Both the position numbers and the translations under genes were made by a program. The notes under the pieces were generated by a model. The model saw nothing but the letters and a program-made list of their open reading frames with translations. It was not told the origin of the DNA and made no database searches. This document shows, piece after piece, positions 1 through 8,158 of a stretch of DNA of 64,000 nucleotides. Position 1 is the stretch's first letter; each line of letters begins with the position of its first letter. The stretch spans positions 1 to 64,000 of the forward strand of contig NZ_JAAKGS010000004.1 in assembly GCF_011043555.1 (NCBI RefSeq), written 5' to 3'. This DNA comes from Sphingobacterium sp. SGR-19 (GTDB lineage Bacteria; Bacteroidota; Bacteroidia; Sphingobacteriales; Sphingobacteriaceae).

Positions 1-53
1 CGGGGATAGGCTGCAGCCGAACAATCCGCAGATCATGTTAGCAGCCCTTAATG

Positions 54-86
54 TTTGGTTGATATGTTTTAAAAAAATTATTTTGG
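54..86 (+). promoter_or_regulatory. Candidate promoter of the blaI-blaR1 pair
   Basis: A TTTG at 54-57 is followed after 21 bases by TATTTTGG at 79-86, a 7 of 8 match to the Bacteroidota -7 element TAnnTTTG at the known spacing. Transcription would start near 93, inside the first of two operators. Bases 1-53 show no recognisable gene end or RNA. Confidence 0.5.
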
Positions 87-90
87 AATA

Positions 91-106
91 TACGAAACAC
101 TTCGTA
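91..106. promoter_or_regulatory. Operator 1, BlaI-type inverted repeat
   Basis: TACGAA-ACAC-TTCGTA is a perfect 6+6 inverted repeat with a 4-base spacer, covering the predicted transcription start. BlaI/MecI repressors are known to bind such dyads as dimers in their own promoters. An identical-arm copy lies 24 bp downstream. Binding by the adjacent BlaI-like protein is inferred from position. Confidence 0.7.
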
Positions 107-114
107 CATTTGAC

Positions 115-130
115 TACGAAAACATTCGTA
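115..130. promoter_or_regulatory. Operator 2, BlaI-type inverted repeat
   Basis: TACGAA-AACA-TTCGTA has the same arms and spacer length as the copy at 91-106. The centre-to-centre distance of 24 bp suggests cooperative binding of two repressor dimers. It sits in the leader between the predicted start site and the blaI start codon. Confidence 0.7.
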
Positions 131-134
131 GAAG

Positions 135-155
135 AAAAAAAAAAAAAAAAAAAAA
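135..155 (+). repeat. Poly(A) tract of 21 bases abutting the blaI start codon
   Basis: Twenty-one consecutive A bases run into the ATG at 155, the last A being the A of the start codon. The tract occupies the place of the ribosome binding site. A-rich leaders are favoured in Bacteroidota translation, and long homopolymers are prone to slippage. A length change here would alter start-codon spacing, not reading frame. Confidence 0.85.
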
Positions 156-508
156 TGAAACCGACAGATAGTGAAATGGAAATATTGCAAATCCTTTGGG
201 AAAAAGGAGAGAGCAGTGTGCGCAGTGTACATGAAGAACTGAACAAAAAAGACGTGGGGTATACTACTACTTTAAAGCTTATGCAAATTATGCTGGATAA
301 AGGTATGGTTTCGCGTAATACTTCGGCAAAGACTCATTTATATAAGGCGACATTAAGTAAAGAGCAAACACAACATACGTTCTTAGAGAAGATAATCAAC
401 ACCGTATATAATGGTTCTACTGCTCGTCTAGTTATGCAGGCACTCGGCAACAAACGAACAAGTAAAGAAGAAATCGAGTTAATCAAAAAATATTTGAACA
501 ATCTTTAA
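155..508 (+). CDS. blaI: BlaI/MecI/CopY-family transcriptional repressor
   Basis: A 117-residue winged-helix repressor of the BlaI/MecI family. Known members bind operator dyads as dimers and are cleaved when a partner membrane metalloprotease senses a signal. The N-terminal winged helix (about residues 1-75) has the family pattern SEMEILQILWEKGESSVR followed by YTTTLKLMQIMLDKGMV; the C-terminal third is the helical dimerisation part. The open frame extends up to base 35, but this start is chosen because the upstream part would translate the operators and poly(A) tract, and the family begins at this point. The M56 protease gene follows 11 bases later, so they are surely co-transcribed. The two TACGAA-N4-TTCGTA dyads upstream argue for autorepression. 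A beta-lactam signal is not shown: no beta-lactamase is visible. Confidence 0.9.
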   Translation: MKPTDSEMEILQILWEKGESSVRSVHEELNKKDVGYTTTLKLMQIMLDKGMVSRNTSAKTHLYKATLSKEQTQHTFLEKIINTVYNGSTARLVMQALGNKRTSKEEIELIKKYLNNL

Positions 509-519
509 TATTACAAGGT

Positions 520-2166
520 ATGAATGGTCTACTTCAAAATATCACGCAGGCGTTAGGGTGGAGCATGGCGCACTCCCTTTGGCAGGGAGCGTTAATATAT
601 GGATCGTTATGTTTCATTTTTCTCCTATCGCCAAAACTTACTTCTAAAAACAAATACGCTCTTGCCTTATTAGGGCAATTTATTCTCTCTATTACATTTG
701 TAATTACTTTTAGTAGCTATGTGGATATACCGTCTATAACGGAAGACCCGTTTATGAATTACGTAGCTGAGCCATTGACCTTATCCTCCGAAACATCCTC
801 TTCGCTCTCCCAAGCATTACATCCGCTATTGCCATGGATGAGTTCTTTATATGTATTGGGACTTTCTTTCCAATTCATCATTTTCAGCAGTAGTTTATCC
901 AAGCTCCATTACCTCAAAACACGCGGGCTATCAACTATTCCCGTTACGTGGAACCAATCCTTCCAAGATATTTGCCATAGGCTCCAAATCAAACAATGTA
1001 TACAATTTCATCTATCGGAAAAAATATCCGTACCTATGGTCATAGGACATTTGAAACCCATCGTTCTATTTCCTGTTGCATTTGTCAATAATCTCGAATT
1101 AGAACAAGTAGAATCTATAGTAATGCATGAACTGGCACATATTAAAAGACGGGATTATCTATTTAACCTGTTCAAGGTTGCCATGGAAACAATACTATTT
1201 TTCAACCCTTTTATTTGGCTTCTTTCCCGCTATATAGAAACCGAACGGGAACATGCCTGTGATGATATCGTCATGAAGTGGACTCCGTCATCTATTGCCT
1301 ATGCCCAGGCATTAATGTCTGTTGAGCTCCTTAAAAACACAGCCGCTCCTATACACGCCATGGCAGCTGTGGGTAAAAAACATCATTTATTACATCGTAT
1401 ACAAAGAATCACGAATATGGAAAAAAAACATATCAATGCACGACAACATCTTGTAGCTGTTGTTCTGTGCTCCTTCGCATTAGTCACTATCGCTTGGATC
1501 TCGCCTACAGAAAAACAAATTACTTTTGCAGAAGAAATCACCGTGTTACCAGCTGTAGAAAATCCCGCAGTAACTTATCAAATACCTACACCGCCAGCCA
1601 CTCTAGACTATCCTTCTTTTCCTCAGGATACTATAAAACCGCCTTTGAACCCCGAAGAAGTTCTAACAGAACGTACAAATATCAAAAATATAGAAGCCGA
1701 AGCTAAAAAGATTGAGACCTATTATAATTCGCCCGAGTGGAAAAATAAAATCGCCGATATAGAGACACAAGCCGCAAAAAAAACAGAAGAATATTTTAAT
1801 TCATCGGAATGGAAAGCGAAGTTAGCCGAGATAGAAGCAAATGCCAACAAAATCGAAGCCTATTACAACTCACCCGAGTGGAAAAATAAAATCGCCGATA
1901 TAGAGGCGCAAGCCGCAAAAAAAACGGAGGAATATTTCAATTCATCGGACTGGAAAGCGAAGTTAACCGAGATAGAAGCGAATGCCAACAAAATCGAAGC
2001 CTATTACAACTCACCCGAGTGGAAAAATAAAATCGCCGATATAGAGGCGCAAGCCAGAAAAGCGGGGGAATATTTTAATTCACCGGAATGGAAAGCAAAA
2101 ATAACCGATATCAAAGCAAACGCTAAAAAGATAGCGGAATATTATAATTCTCCAGAACAAAACTAG
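520..2166 (+). CDS. BlaR1/MecR1-like M56 membrane metalloprotease with C-terminal repeats
   Basis: A 548-residue integral membrane zinc protease of family M56, the likely signal transducer that inactivates the BlaI-like repressor encoded just upstream. Hydrophobic segments lie near residues 20-40, 90-110 and 215-235. The zinc motif HELAH is at 203-207, with a probable third ligand Glu in REHACDD near 244, and a last membrane span is at about 309-330. In classical BlaR1 the region after the last span is a penicillin-binding sensor domain. Here it is a Pro-rich linker followed from about residue 395 by seven charged repeats of 21-24 residues around YYNSPEWKNKIADIEAQA. The ligand is therefore probably not a beta-lactam. 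Such repeat tails occur in other Bacteroidota M56 proteins, but their role is unknown to me. Confidence 0.85.
   Translation: MNGLLQNITQALGWSMAHSLWQGALIYGSLCFIFLLSPKLTSKNKYALALLGQFILSITFVITFSSYVDIPSITEDPFMNYVAEPLTLSSETSSSLSQALHPLLPWMSSLYVLGLSFQFIIFSSSLSKLHYLKTRGLSTIPVTWNQSFQDICHRLQIKQCIQFHLSEKISVPMVIGHLKPIVLFPVAFVNNLELEQVESIVMHELAHIKRRDYLFNLFKVAMETILFFNPFIWLLSRYIETEREHACDDIVMKWTPSSIAYAQALMSVELLKNTAAPIHAMAAVGKKHHLLHRIQRITNMEKKHINARQHLVAVVLCSFALVTIAWISPTEKQITFAEEITVLPAVENPAVTYQIPTPPATLDYPSFPQDTIKPPLNPEEVLTERTNIKNIEAEAKKIETYYNSPEWKNKIADIETQAAKKTEEYFNSSEWKAKLAEIEANANKIEAYYNSPEWKNKIADIEAQAAKKTEEYFNSSDWKAKLTEIEANANKIEAYYNSPEWKNKIADIEAQARKAGEYFNSPEWKAKITDIKANAKKIAEYYNSPEQN
1700..2160 (+). repeat. Tandem repeat, 141-bp period, coding for the BlaR1 tail
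   Basis: The codons for YYNSPEWKNKIADIE recur with starts at 1720, 1861 and 2002, exactly 141 bp (47 codons) apart. A partial fourth copy starts at 2140, one codon short. Each 141-bp unit holds two related halves (YYNSPEW and YFNSSEW types). The copies at 1861 and 2002 are nearly identical in DNA, implying recent duplication or conversion and possible copy-number variation. Confidence 0.9.
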
Positions 2167-2187
2167 CACCATCCCACTCTAATGCAC

Positions 2188-2195
2188 TATCTTTG
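2188..2195 (+). promoter_or_regulatory. -7 promoter element of the TRIC-family gene
   Basis: TATCTTTG is a perfect TAnnTTTG element, 27 bases before the start codon at 2222. No good TTTG was seen at -33. A ribosome binding site GAGGG precedes the ATG. Confidence 0.5.
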
Positions 2196-2221
2196 TGCTT
2201 TAATATTACCATTATTGAGGG

Positions 2222-2824
2222 ATGAACATCATTTATTGCATCGACCTTCTCGGTACTATGGTTTTTGCCATATCGGGCGCCATGGCAGCTAATCGCTCGG
2301 GAATAGACATTTTTGGAGCGACATTTACCGGGTTTGTGACAGCAATCGGAGGAGGGTCTTTACGTGATGTGTTTTTGAATCTACGCCCGATATGGGTGGA
2401 TGACAGCAACTACCTCGTCGCTATTTTAATCGGTGTCATTATTTCTATCATTGCTAATAAACAGTTATATCGTCTAGCAAGAACGTTAACTTTCTTTGAC
2501 GCGTTGGGAATAGGCTTTTTTTGTGTCGTCGGCGTGCAGAAGTCCCTTACCTACGAAAGTTCTCAAACCGCAGCTGTTATTCTGGGTGTATTCTCAGCGG
2601 TTATGGGAGGAGTAATCCGTGATACCTTAATGAATGAAACCCCGTTGATTTTTAGAAAAGAAATATATGCAACGGCTTGCCTGTCCGGTGCGATCATGTA
2701 TATGATTCTGGGTTCGTGGGGTGTTGATACGGCGGTCAATGCCTTTGTCTCCACTTTAACCGTCTCCGCCATCCGGCTCATTGCAGTCAAATATGAATTA
2801 TCCCTACCGGGAATAGGTGGTTAA
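2222..2824 (+). CDS. Trimeric intracellular cation (TRIC) channel family / YadS-like membrane protein
   Basis: A 200-residue inner-membrane protein of the former UPF0126 family, the prokaryotic TRIC-type cation channels. It is made of two homologous halves of about three spans each. The glycine signatures typical of the family are visible: FAISGAMAANRSGIDIFGA near the start, then AIGGGSLRDVFL, and the second-half counterpart VMGGVIRDTLMNETP. Length is normal. A TATCTTTG promoter and a GAGGG ribosome site precede it, so it is a separate unit from the upstream protease gene. It converges on the peptide deformylase gene through a shared terminator. The ion carried is not deducible here. Confidence 0.85.
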   Translation: MNIIYCIDLLGTMVFAISGAMAANRSGIDIFGATFTGFVTAIGGGSLRDVFLNLRPIWVDDSNYLVAILIGVIISIIANKQLYRLARTLTFFDALGIGFFCVVGVQKSLTYESSQTAAVILGVFSAVMGGVIRDTLMNETPLIFRKEIYATACLSGAIMYMILGSWGVDTAVNAFVSTLTVSAIRLIAVKYELSLPGIGG

Positions 2825-2861
2825 AAAAGAAGAGGTAACTTGAAGCTACCTTTTCTTTTTT
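2823..2861. terminator. Bidirectional terminator between TRIC gene and def
   Basis: An A-tract and AGGTA arm pair with TACCT and a T-tract, with an inner CTT/AAG stem and one A-C mismatch. Both strands end in a U-rich tail. The hairpin includes the stop codon of def at 2846-2848, so it serves both convergent genes. Confidence 0.7.
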
Positions 2862-3433
2862 ACGTTCGGGAATTTCATTTTGTATCCGACTTCTACCATA
2901 CCTTTGGAGATAGCGTCCAATTTACCCTTTAACATTGCTTTCTTCAACGGGCTAAGTTTATCAATGAAAAGCTTACCTTCGATATGGTCGTATTCGTGTT
3001 GAACAACACGGGCCGCGAGTCCAGAAAGTTCCACTTCATGTTCCTCAAAATTTTCATCTAAATAATTAATCACAACATGGGAAGGACGCATAACCTCCTC
3101 ATTGATATCCGGGATACTCAAACATCCTTCATTAAAGCCCCATTTTTCGCCTTTTTCTTCTATAATAATGGGATTAATCAGTACTTTTTTAAAGCCCTTC
3201 AGTGTCGGATCTCCTTCCTCTTCTTCGTCATCTTCTGCAAATGGAGAAGCATCAATTACAAATAGACGAATAGGCAATCCAACCTGCGGTGCAGCGAGTC
3301 CCACTCCACGAGCCGCGTACATTGTTTCGAACATATCGCTTATTAATCCCTTCAAATTGGGGTAGTCTTCGTCAATCTCCTCCGCTTTTTTTCTCAATAT
3401 AGGATCGCCATAAGCGACTATAGGTAATTTCAT
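2846..3433 (-). CDS. def: Peptide deformylase
   Basis: A 195-residue cytoplasmic metallohydrolase that removes the N-formyl group from nascent proteins. All three family motifs are present: GVGLAAPQVG at 43-52, EGCLSIP at 102-108 with metal ligand Cys104, and QHEYDH with ligands His146 and His150 and catalytic Glu147. Between motifs 1 and 2 is an acidic loop (EDDEEEEGDP, about 68-77), common in Bacteroidota deformylases. Length is normal. A -7 element on the minus strand at 3509-3516 gives a leader of about 70 bases. The gene diverges from the hypothetical gene at 3562. Confidence 0.97.
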   Translation of the reverse strand: MKLPIVAYGDPILRKKAEEIDEDYPNLKGLISDMFETMYAARGVGLAAPQVGLPIRLFVIDASPFAEDDEEEEGDPTLKGFKKVLINPIIIEEKGEKWGFNEGCLSIPDINEEVMRPSHVVINYLDENFEEHEVELSGLAARVVQHEYDHIEGKLFIDKLSPLKKAMLKGKLDAISKGMVEVGYKMKFPNVKKKR

Positions 3434-3508
3434 CTAATAATTTTTTTTTAATGGCTGATGAGATCTCTCCTAGTAAATTCGGGATCAGTTTCATCTAATA
3501 TTTCTGTG

Positions 3509-3516
3509 CAAAGTTA
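3509..3516 (-). promoter_or_regulatory. -7 promoter element of def
   Basis: CAAAGTTA on the plus strand reads TAACTTTG on the minus strand, a perfect TAnnTTTG element. Transcription would start near 3502, about 70 bases ahead of def. The same octamer occurs on the plus strand at 3549-3556 for the divergent gene. Confidence 0.5.
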
Positions 3517-3548
3517 CCAATAATAATTTATACACATTTAGATTGTAT

Positions 3549-3556
3549 TAACTTTG
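3549..3556 (+). promoter_or_regulatory. -7 promoter element of the gene at 3562
   Basis: TAACTTTG is a perfect TAnnTTTG element ending six bases before the ATG at 3562. The predicted transcription start falls at or next to the start codon, so the message may be leaderless. No clear -33 element is seen. Confidence 0.4.
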
Positions 3557-3561
3557 TATCG

Positions 3562-4335
3562 ATGGATCTACCTTTAGCAATAGAGAATTTTATTTTTGAA
3601 TTAGAAAGGGGTTTGGATACTTCTTTTTCTCGCCAACGCCTAAATGGATCGGTCGTTTTACATACTGAAATACCTTATTTTGCTTTGGTTATCTATCTTG
3701 CAGGAAATACCGGTCGTATAGATGTAAATAATACCCGCAGTTTTCATATTGATCAAGATCAGATTTTAAAAGATTCACGCAAAATCCTTTCCCGCTTATA
3801 CTCCCTTTTGGGAAAAGGAAGGGTAATTTACGGCCGTCAAACAGTCGTCGCTCGTATAGACAAACGCGTAGCCTTGACATTTTTAGAAGAAAACCATCTT
3901 CAAGCTGCCATTCCCGGCAAATATCGTTACGGCTTATTTCATAAGGGCGAGCTTGTATCCATTGCTATTTTTAGCGGTGGCAGAAAAATGCGGGAGCATG
4001 CAGCCAATTATCGATCTTTCGAACTCATCCGCTTTTGCCACAAGGCTGGGTATCGTGTAGTCGGTGGGTTGTCCAAGCTTTTAAAGTCGTTTATTAACAA
4101 TTTTCATCCGAATGATATTATGACTTATGTAGACAGAGACTGGGCCCAGGATTCCAATCTCCAGACATTAGGTTTCCAGAAGCAGGGATGCATATCTCCC
4201 CAATCATTTTGGATTGTACATAAGGAACGTTACCTTGTCGAGCATGCAGAACAACTCTCGGAACTCAAAGAGATCTATCCTATGGGATATCTTTCACATA
4301 ACAACGGGAGCACAAAATTAGTGTTGAAGCTATGA
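3562..4335 (+). CDS. Hypothetical protein, possibly GNAT-like
   Basis: A 257-residue soluble protein with no signal peptide, which I cannot assign firmly. Residues about 105-235 contain a pattern (FLEENHLQ, then GLFHKGELVSIAIFSGG, ELIRFCHKAGYRVVGGLSKL, MTYVDRDW, LGFQKQG) resembling a conserved domain seen in phage and homing-endonuclease-associated hypothetical proteins. The predicted strand-helix order and terminal LGF motif suggest an acetyltransferase-like fold. This is inference, not a confident family call. It is divergent from def and stands alone, followed by an oxidoreductase gene. The start codon lies directly after a -7 element, so translation may be leaderless; no alternative Met is close. 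Confidence 0.6.
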   Translation: MDLPLAIENFIFELERGLDTSFSRQRLNGSVVLHTEIPYFALVIYLAGNTGRIDVNNTRSFHIDQDQILKDSRKILSRLYSLLGKGRVIYGRQTVVARIDKRVALTFLEENHLQAAIPGKYRYGLFHKGELVSIAIFSGGRKMREHAANYRSFELIRFCHKAGYRVVGGLSKLLKSFINNFHPNDIMTYVDRDWAQDSNLQTLGFQKQGCISPQSFWIVHKERYLVEHAEQLSELKEIYPMGYLSHNNGSTKLVLKL

Positions 4336-4398
4336 AAACTAGTTTCGGTTATGTATATTTAGCGGGATAAAATTTTACACGAAAACAAATTATTATAT

Positions 4399-5571
4399 AT
4401 GAAACGTAAACTACGTATGGGCATGGTTGGCGGTGGCAAAGACGCTTTTATTGGCGCAGTACACCGAATCGCTGCCTTTATGGATGGAAAAATAGAGTTG
4501 GTTTGTGGTGCATTCAGTATTGATCCGGAAATTTCCCGTCAATCTGCTGAAGAACTTTTTGTTGCACCGGATCGCCTGTATGTGAATTACGAAGAGATGA
4601 TAGCCAAAGAAGCGCAATTGCCTGAAGGTGAACGCATGGATTTCTTAACGATCGTAACGCCCAATTTCCTTCATTTTGGCCCTGCGAAGTTGGCTTTGGA
4701 AAACGGCTTCGACGTAGTGGTTGAAAAGCCTATGACAGTCACATTGGATGAAGCCAAAGAGCTCAAAACCATTGTGGAAAAAACCGGGAGAACACTTTGT
4801 CTTACGCATACATATTCGGGCTACCCGATGGTGAAGCAAGCGAAAGCAATGGTGAAAGACGGTCATTTCGGAAAAATCCGGAAAATTGTGGTGGAATATC
4901 CGCAAGGCTGGCTAAGCCGATTATCCGAGCGCGAGGGAAATGCCGGTGCTGCGTGGCGTGCTGATCCGAAAAAATCGGGATTATCTCTCGTGATGGGCGA
5001 TATCGGAACTCATGCTGCCCATCTAGCCGAGTATGTTTCCGGATTAAAAATCACCGAGCTTTGTGCGGATCTAAGTACTTTGGTAGAAGGTCGTATACTC
5101 GATGATGATGGGTCAGTATTATTACGTTTTGACAACGGTGCCAAGGGAGTTTTAATGGCTTCGCAAATCTCTGCGGGAGAAGAAAACGCCGTAAGGATTC
5201 GTATTTACGGCGAAAAAGGAGGGCTAGAATGGGCAAACGAAGATCCGAACAACCTTATCATTAAAATGTTGGATCAGCCTCGACAGCTTTACCGCACAGG
5301 GAATGCTTACGCAGCTCCTTACACGCTCAGCTCATTTGCGACGCACAATACGCGCATACCGGCCGGACATCCAGAGGGTTTGCTAGAGGCCTTCGCAAAC
5401 ATTTATCGGAATTTTGCTGCTACTACGAGCGCCAAAAGGGAAGGCAGAACACCTTCTCCAGAAGAATTAGATTTCCCTTCGGTAGACGATGGGGTAAGAG
5501 GTATGGCCTTTGTCCAAAATGTTGTTGCCAGCAATGCCAGCAATGAAAAGTGGACTAAATTTGAAGTGTGA
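4399..5571 (+). CDS. Gfo/Idh/MocA-family oxidoreductase
   Basis: A 390-residue NAD(P)-dependent oxidoreductase of the glucose-fructose oxidoreductase/inositol dehydrogenase family. The N-terminal Rossmann half begins with a glycine-rich GMVGGGKDAFIGAVHR at 8-23. The cofactor and catalytic signature EKP is at 109-111, followed by the C-terminal substrate half, where GDIGTHAAHLAEY carries the probable catalytic His. There is no signal peptide, so it is cytosolic, unlike the many exported family members of this phylum. Length is normal. Its stop overlaps the GTG start of miaA by two bases, implying co-translation. Substrate unknown, probably a sugar or cyclitol. Confidence 0.85.
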   Translation: MKRKLRMGMVGGGKDAFIGAVHRIAAFMDGKIELVCGAFSIDPEISRQSAEELFVAPDRLYVNYEEMIAKEAQLPEGERMDFLTIVTPNFLHFGPAKLALENGFDVVVEKPMTVTLDEAKELKTIVEKTGRTLCLTHTYSGYPMVKQAKAMVKDGHFGKIRKIVVEYPQGWLSRLSEREGNAGAAWRADPKKSGLSLVMGDIGTHAAHLAEYVSGLKITELCADLSTLVEGRILDDDGSVLLRFDNGAKGVLMASQISAGEENAVRIRIYGEKGGLEWANEDPNNLIIKMLDQPRQLYRTGNAYAAPYTLSSFATHNTRIPAGHPEGLLEAFANIYRNFAATTSAKREGRTPSPEELDFPSVDDGVRGMAFVQNVVASNASNEKWTKFEV

Positions 5572-6473
5572 ACCGCATCACAAAAATAAACGAACTTATT
5601 CATCAGGCGAAAGAAAAACTTTCGCCTGATTTATTAATCGTCATACTTGGACCTACAGCTTCGGGCAAAACGAAATTAGCGGTAGCATTAGCCAATCAGA
5701 TCGACGGTGAAATTATATCTGCAGATTCCCGTCAAGTATATCGAAATATGGATATCGGGACAGGAAAAGATTTGGAAGAATACCGGGATGTGCCCTACCA
5801 TCTTATCGATATCAAAAATCCAGGCGATAAATATAATGTCGATCTTTTTCGTGCGGATTTCTTTGAAACTTATGACGAAATTATTGGCCGGAATAACCAC
5901 CCTATTCTCTGCGGTGGCTCAGGGTCCTATATACAAGCGGTCCTACAGGAAAGGCGCTATACACAAATTCCCAAAAACGAGAATATACAGCATCAGCTAA
6001 GCATCTTAAGCAAAGAAGAGCTCCTTTCACAAATACATGAGATCGGCATTCCGAAAGACCTCAAAATAGATTTTAACAGTCATAAGCGATTGGTACGCGC
6101 CCTGGAAGTTCTCCTATATCTACAACATCACAACGAATCTTTGCGGCACCAACGAGTAATCAATCGTTATATTGTTTTCGGGGTTAATCCCTCTCTAGAT
6201 CAGCGACGAGCCTCCATCACACGCAGACTCCGGGAGCGCTTGCAACAGGGGCTTATCGACGAGGTAAAAGATTTAATTGCAATGGGGCTAAAATACGATA
6301 ATTTAATCTATTACGGTTTAGAGTATAAATACGTTGCCTTGTACCTTCAAGGCTCACTGGCTTACGAGCAATTAGTTGAGAAATTGAATACAGAAATACA
6401 TCGATATGCCAAACGGCAGATGACTTACTTCCGTAAAATGGAAAAGGACGGCATTAAAATTCATTGGCTATAG
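5568..6473 (+). CDS. miaA: tRNA dimethylallyltransferase (MiaA)
   Basis: A 301-residue enzyme that transfers a dimethylallyl group to A37 of tRNAs reading codons starting with U. The P-loop GPTASGKT is at 28-35, and the substrate-binding DSRQVYRNMDIGTGKD follows from 53. Near the C terminus are RLRERLQQGLIDEVKDL and a YAKRQMTYFRK motif, both typical. The start is GTG at 5568, overlapping the preceding stop as GTGA. No nearer ATG would keep the P-loop strand, though the resulting N terminus is some 15-20 residues longer than usual. A bidirectional terminator follows. Confidence 0.93.
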   Translation: MNRITKINELIHQAKEKLSPDLLIVILGPTASGKTKLAVALANQIDGEIISADSRQVYRNMDIGTGKDLEEYRDVPYHLIDIKNPGDKYNVDLFRADFFETYDEIIGRNNHPILCGGSGSYIQAVLQERRYTQIPKNENIQHQLSILSKEELLSQIHEIGIPKDLKIDFNSHKRLVRALEVLLYLQHHNESLRHQRVINRYIVFGVNPSLDQRRASITRRLRERLQQGLIDEVKDLIAMGLKYDNLIYYGLEYKYVALYLQGSLAYEQLVEKLNTEIHRYAKRQMTYFRKMEKDGIKIHWL

Positions 6474-6487
6474 CGTACAACTGACAT

Positions 6488-6520
6488 AAAAAAAAGGAGA
6501 TCAAATTGATCCCCTTTTTA
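6488..6520. terminator. Bidirectional terminator between miaA and RNase E/G gene
   Basis: AAAAAGG-A-GATC, loop AAATT, GATC-C-CCTTTTT forms an 11-pair stem with one mismatch. It gives U-rich ends on both strands between the two convergent genes. Confidence 0.75.
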
Positions 6521-6533
6521 TAACCTCTTCCAA

Positions 6534-8087
6534 CTACAGCTTAATTTCTTCGTCTTTGGAGTTGAAGAATCTAAACTGCGTCAAATAATACGATGATACT
6601 GTTTTTATCTTTATCCATTTACCGTATCTAAAAAACCACTTGAGCCGTATGGAGAACAAACCAGACGTGATGTAGGCGCCTATATAAGGATGTACACATA
6701 GTGTAATTCCCTTTTCATTTTGTTCTTGTAAGATATAACTCAAATTGCTTTCAATATCGTCTAGCAATACGATGCTTGAACGAATTTCGCCAGTTCCTCC
6801 GCATGCCGGACATTTCTCATTTGTCACGACACTCATTTCAGGCCTGACGCGTTGCCGGGTTATTTGCACCAATCCAAATTTACTTGGCGGAAGAATGGTG
6901 TGTTTGGCGCGATCGTTTGCCATACATTCTTTCAAAAACCCGTACAACTCTTTGCGATTGGCGGGTTTATGCATATCGATAAAGTCGATTACGACAATCC
7001 CCCCCATATCACGCAACCGCAATTGTCTTGCGATCTCCTTTGCTGCTTCCTTATTTACCAACAGCGCATTTTCTTCTTGATTTTCTTTACTAGCAATTCG
7101 GTTACCACTATTAACATCCACTACGTGAAGTGCTTCGGTGTGCTCAATTACAAGATAAGCACCACCATGCAGGTTTACCGTTTTGCCGAAAGACGCCTTA
7201 ATCTGTTTTTCGATACCGAAGTGGTCAAAAATAGGTTCTTTATGTTTATAAAGTTTCACTATTTTTTCCAAGTCGGGCGAAATTTCCTGCACATACGATT
7301 TGACTTCTTCGTATAATGCATAGTCATTGACATGGATATGTGCGAATTCGTCCGTTAATATATCGCGTAAAATGGTAGAGGCTCTATCCATTTCTCCCAA
7401 TACTTTCTGGGCGGGTTCAACACTTTTAAGGCGTTTGGTAAAAAGTTCCCATTTCGAGATTAAATCTAAAAGGTCTTTCTCTAACTCATCAACACCTTTT
7501 CCCTCCGAAACTGTTCGTATGATAACGCCGAAGTTTGGTGGTTTAATACTTTCCACTATTTTCTTCAGCCTATTCCGTTCAGCACCTCCTTTAATTCTCT
7601 TGGATATGGAAACTGTACTCGAAAACGGAACCAATACAACGAATCTACCTGCGATAGACAGGTCCGAACTTAATCGAGGACCTTTCGTCGAGATAGGCTC
7701 TTTAGCAATCTGTACTGGTAAAAGCACGTTTCGGCTTAATATATCCGAAATCTTTCCTGCTTTATCAATATCCTTTTCAAGCTTCAAACTATTGAGCAGC
7801 TTCTCTTGATAGCTGCCGTTCTTTACTATCCTTGTTAGCTTGAGCAAAGACTGAACCTGAGGTCCTAAATCCAAATAATGTAAGAACGCATCTTTTTCGT
7901 AGCCTACATCTACGAAAGCGGCATTAAGGCCAGGCATAATCTTTTTGATCCGCCCTAGATAAATATCGCCTACGGCGAAATTATTATCGGCCTGTTCCTT
8001 GTTCAGCTCAACAAGCTGTTTGTCCTGTAGTAAAGCAATAGCCACTCCCTTGTCGGGAGTTGAATCGATAATTAATTCCTTTACCAA
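6534..8087 (-). CDS. rng: Ribonuclease E/G family endoribonuclease
   Basis: A 517-residue RNase G-like enzyme for rRNA and mRNA processing. An S1-type RNA-binding region covers about residues 35-130 (GDIYLGRIKKIMPGLNAAFVDVG). The RNase E/G core follows, with the metal-binding aspartates in HVVDVNSG and VVIDFIDM, and a zinc-link CPACGGTG near residue 430. There is no long RNase E scaffold tail, so it is G-type. The start is TTG: an in-frame TAG lies two codons upstream, and the family N terminus (VKELIIDSTPDKG) begins exactly here. It lies downstream of the HU-TPR-small protein set but behind a terminator at 8159-8200, so it probably has its own promoter. Confidence 0.93.
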   Translation of the reverse strand: MVKELIIDSTPDKGVAIALLQDKQLVELNKEQADNNFAVGDIYLGRIKKIMPGLNAAFVDVGYEKDAFLHYLDLGPQVQSLLKLTRIVKNGSYQEKLLNSLKLEKDIDKAGKISDILSRNVLLPVQIAKEPISTKGPRLSSDLSIAGRFVVLVPFSSTVSISKRIKGGAERNRLKKIVESIKPPNFGVIIRTVSEGKGVDELEKDLLDLISKWELFTKRLKSVEPAQKVLGEMDRASTILRDILTDEFAHIHVNDYALYEEVKSYVQEISPDLEKIVKLYKHKEPIFDHFGIEKQIKASFGKTVNLHGGAYLVIEHTEALHVVDVNSGNRIASKENQEENALLVNKEAAKEIARQLRLRDMGGIVVIDFIDMHKPANRKELYGFLKECMANDRAKHTILPPSKFGLVQITRQRVRPEMSVVTNEKCPACGGTGEIRSSIVLLDDIESNLSYILQEQNEKGITLCVHPYIGAYITSGLFSIRLKWFFRYGKWIKIKTVSSYYLTQFRFFNSKDEEIKL

Positions 8088-8158
8088 CAGCTACTCATTT
8101 ACGGCTTTATACGAGTTGTATACCGCCTGATGAAACATAAAAACTCGTTAATGAAAAA

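Noticed and set aside
35..154. N-terminal extension of the BlaI-like protein
   Set aside because: The extension would translate the predicted start site, both operators and the poly(A) tract. The family N terminus begins at 155.
1700..2160. CRISPR-like periodic repeat
   Set aside because: The period is 141 bp, in frame, with no unique spacers. It encodes protein repeats of the BlaR1-like tail.
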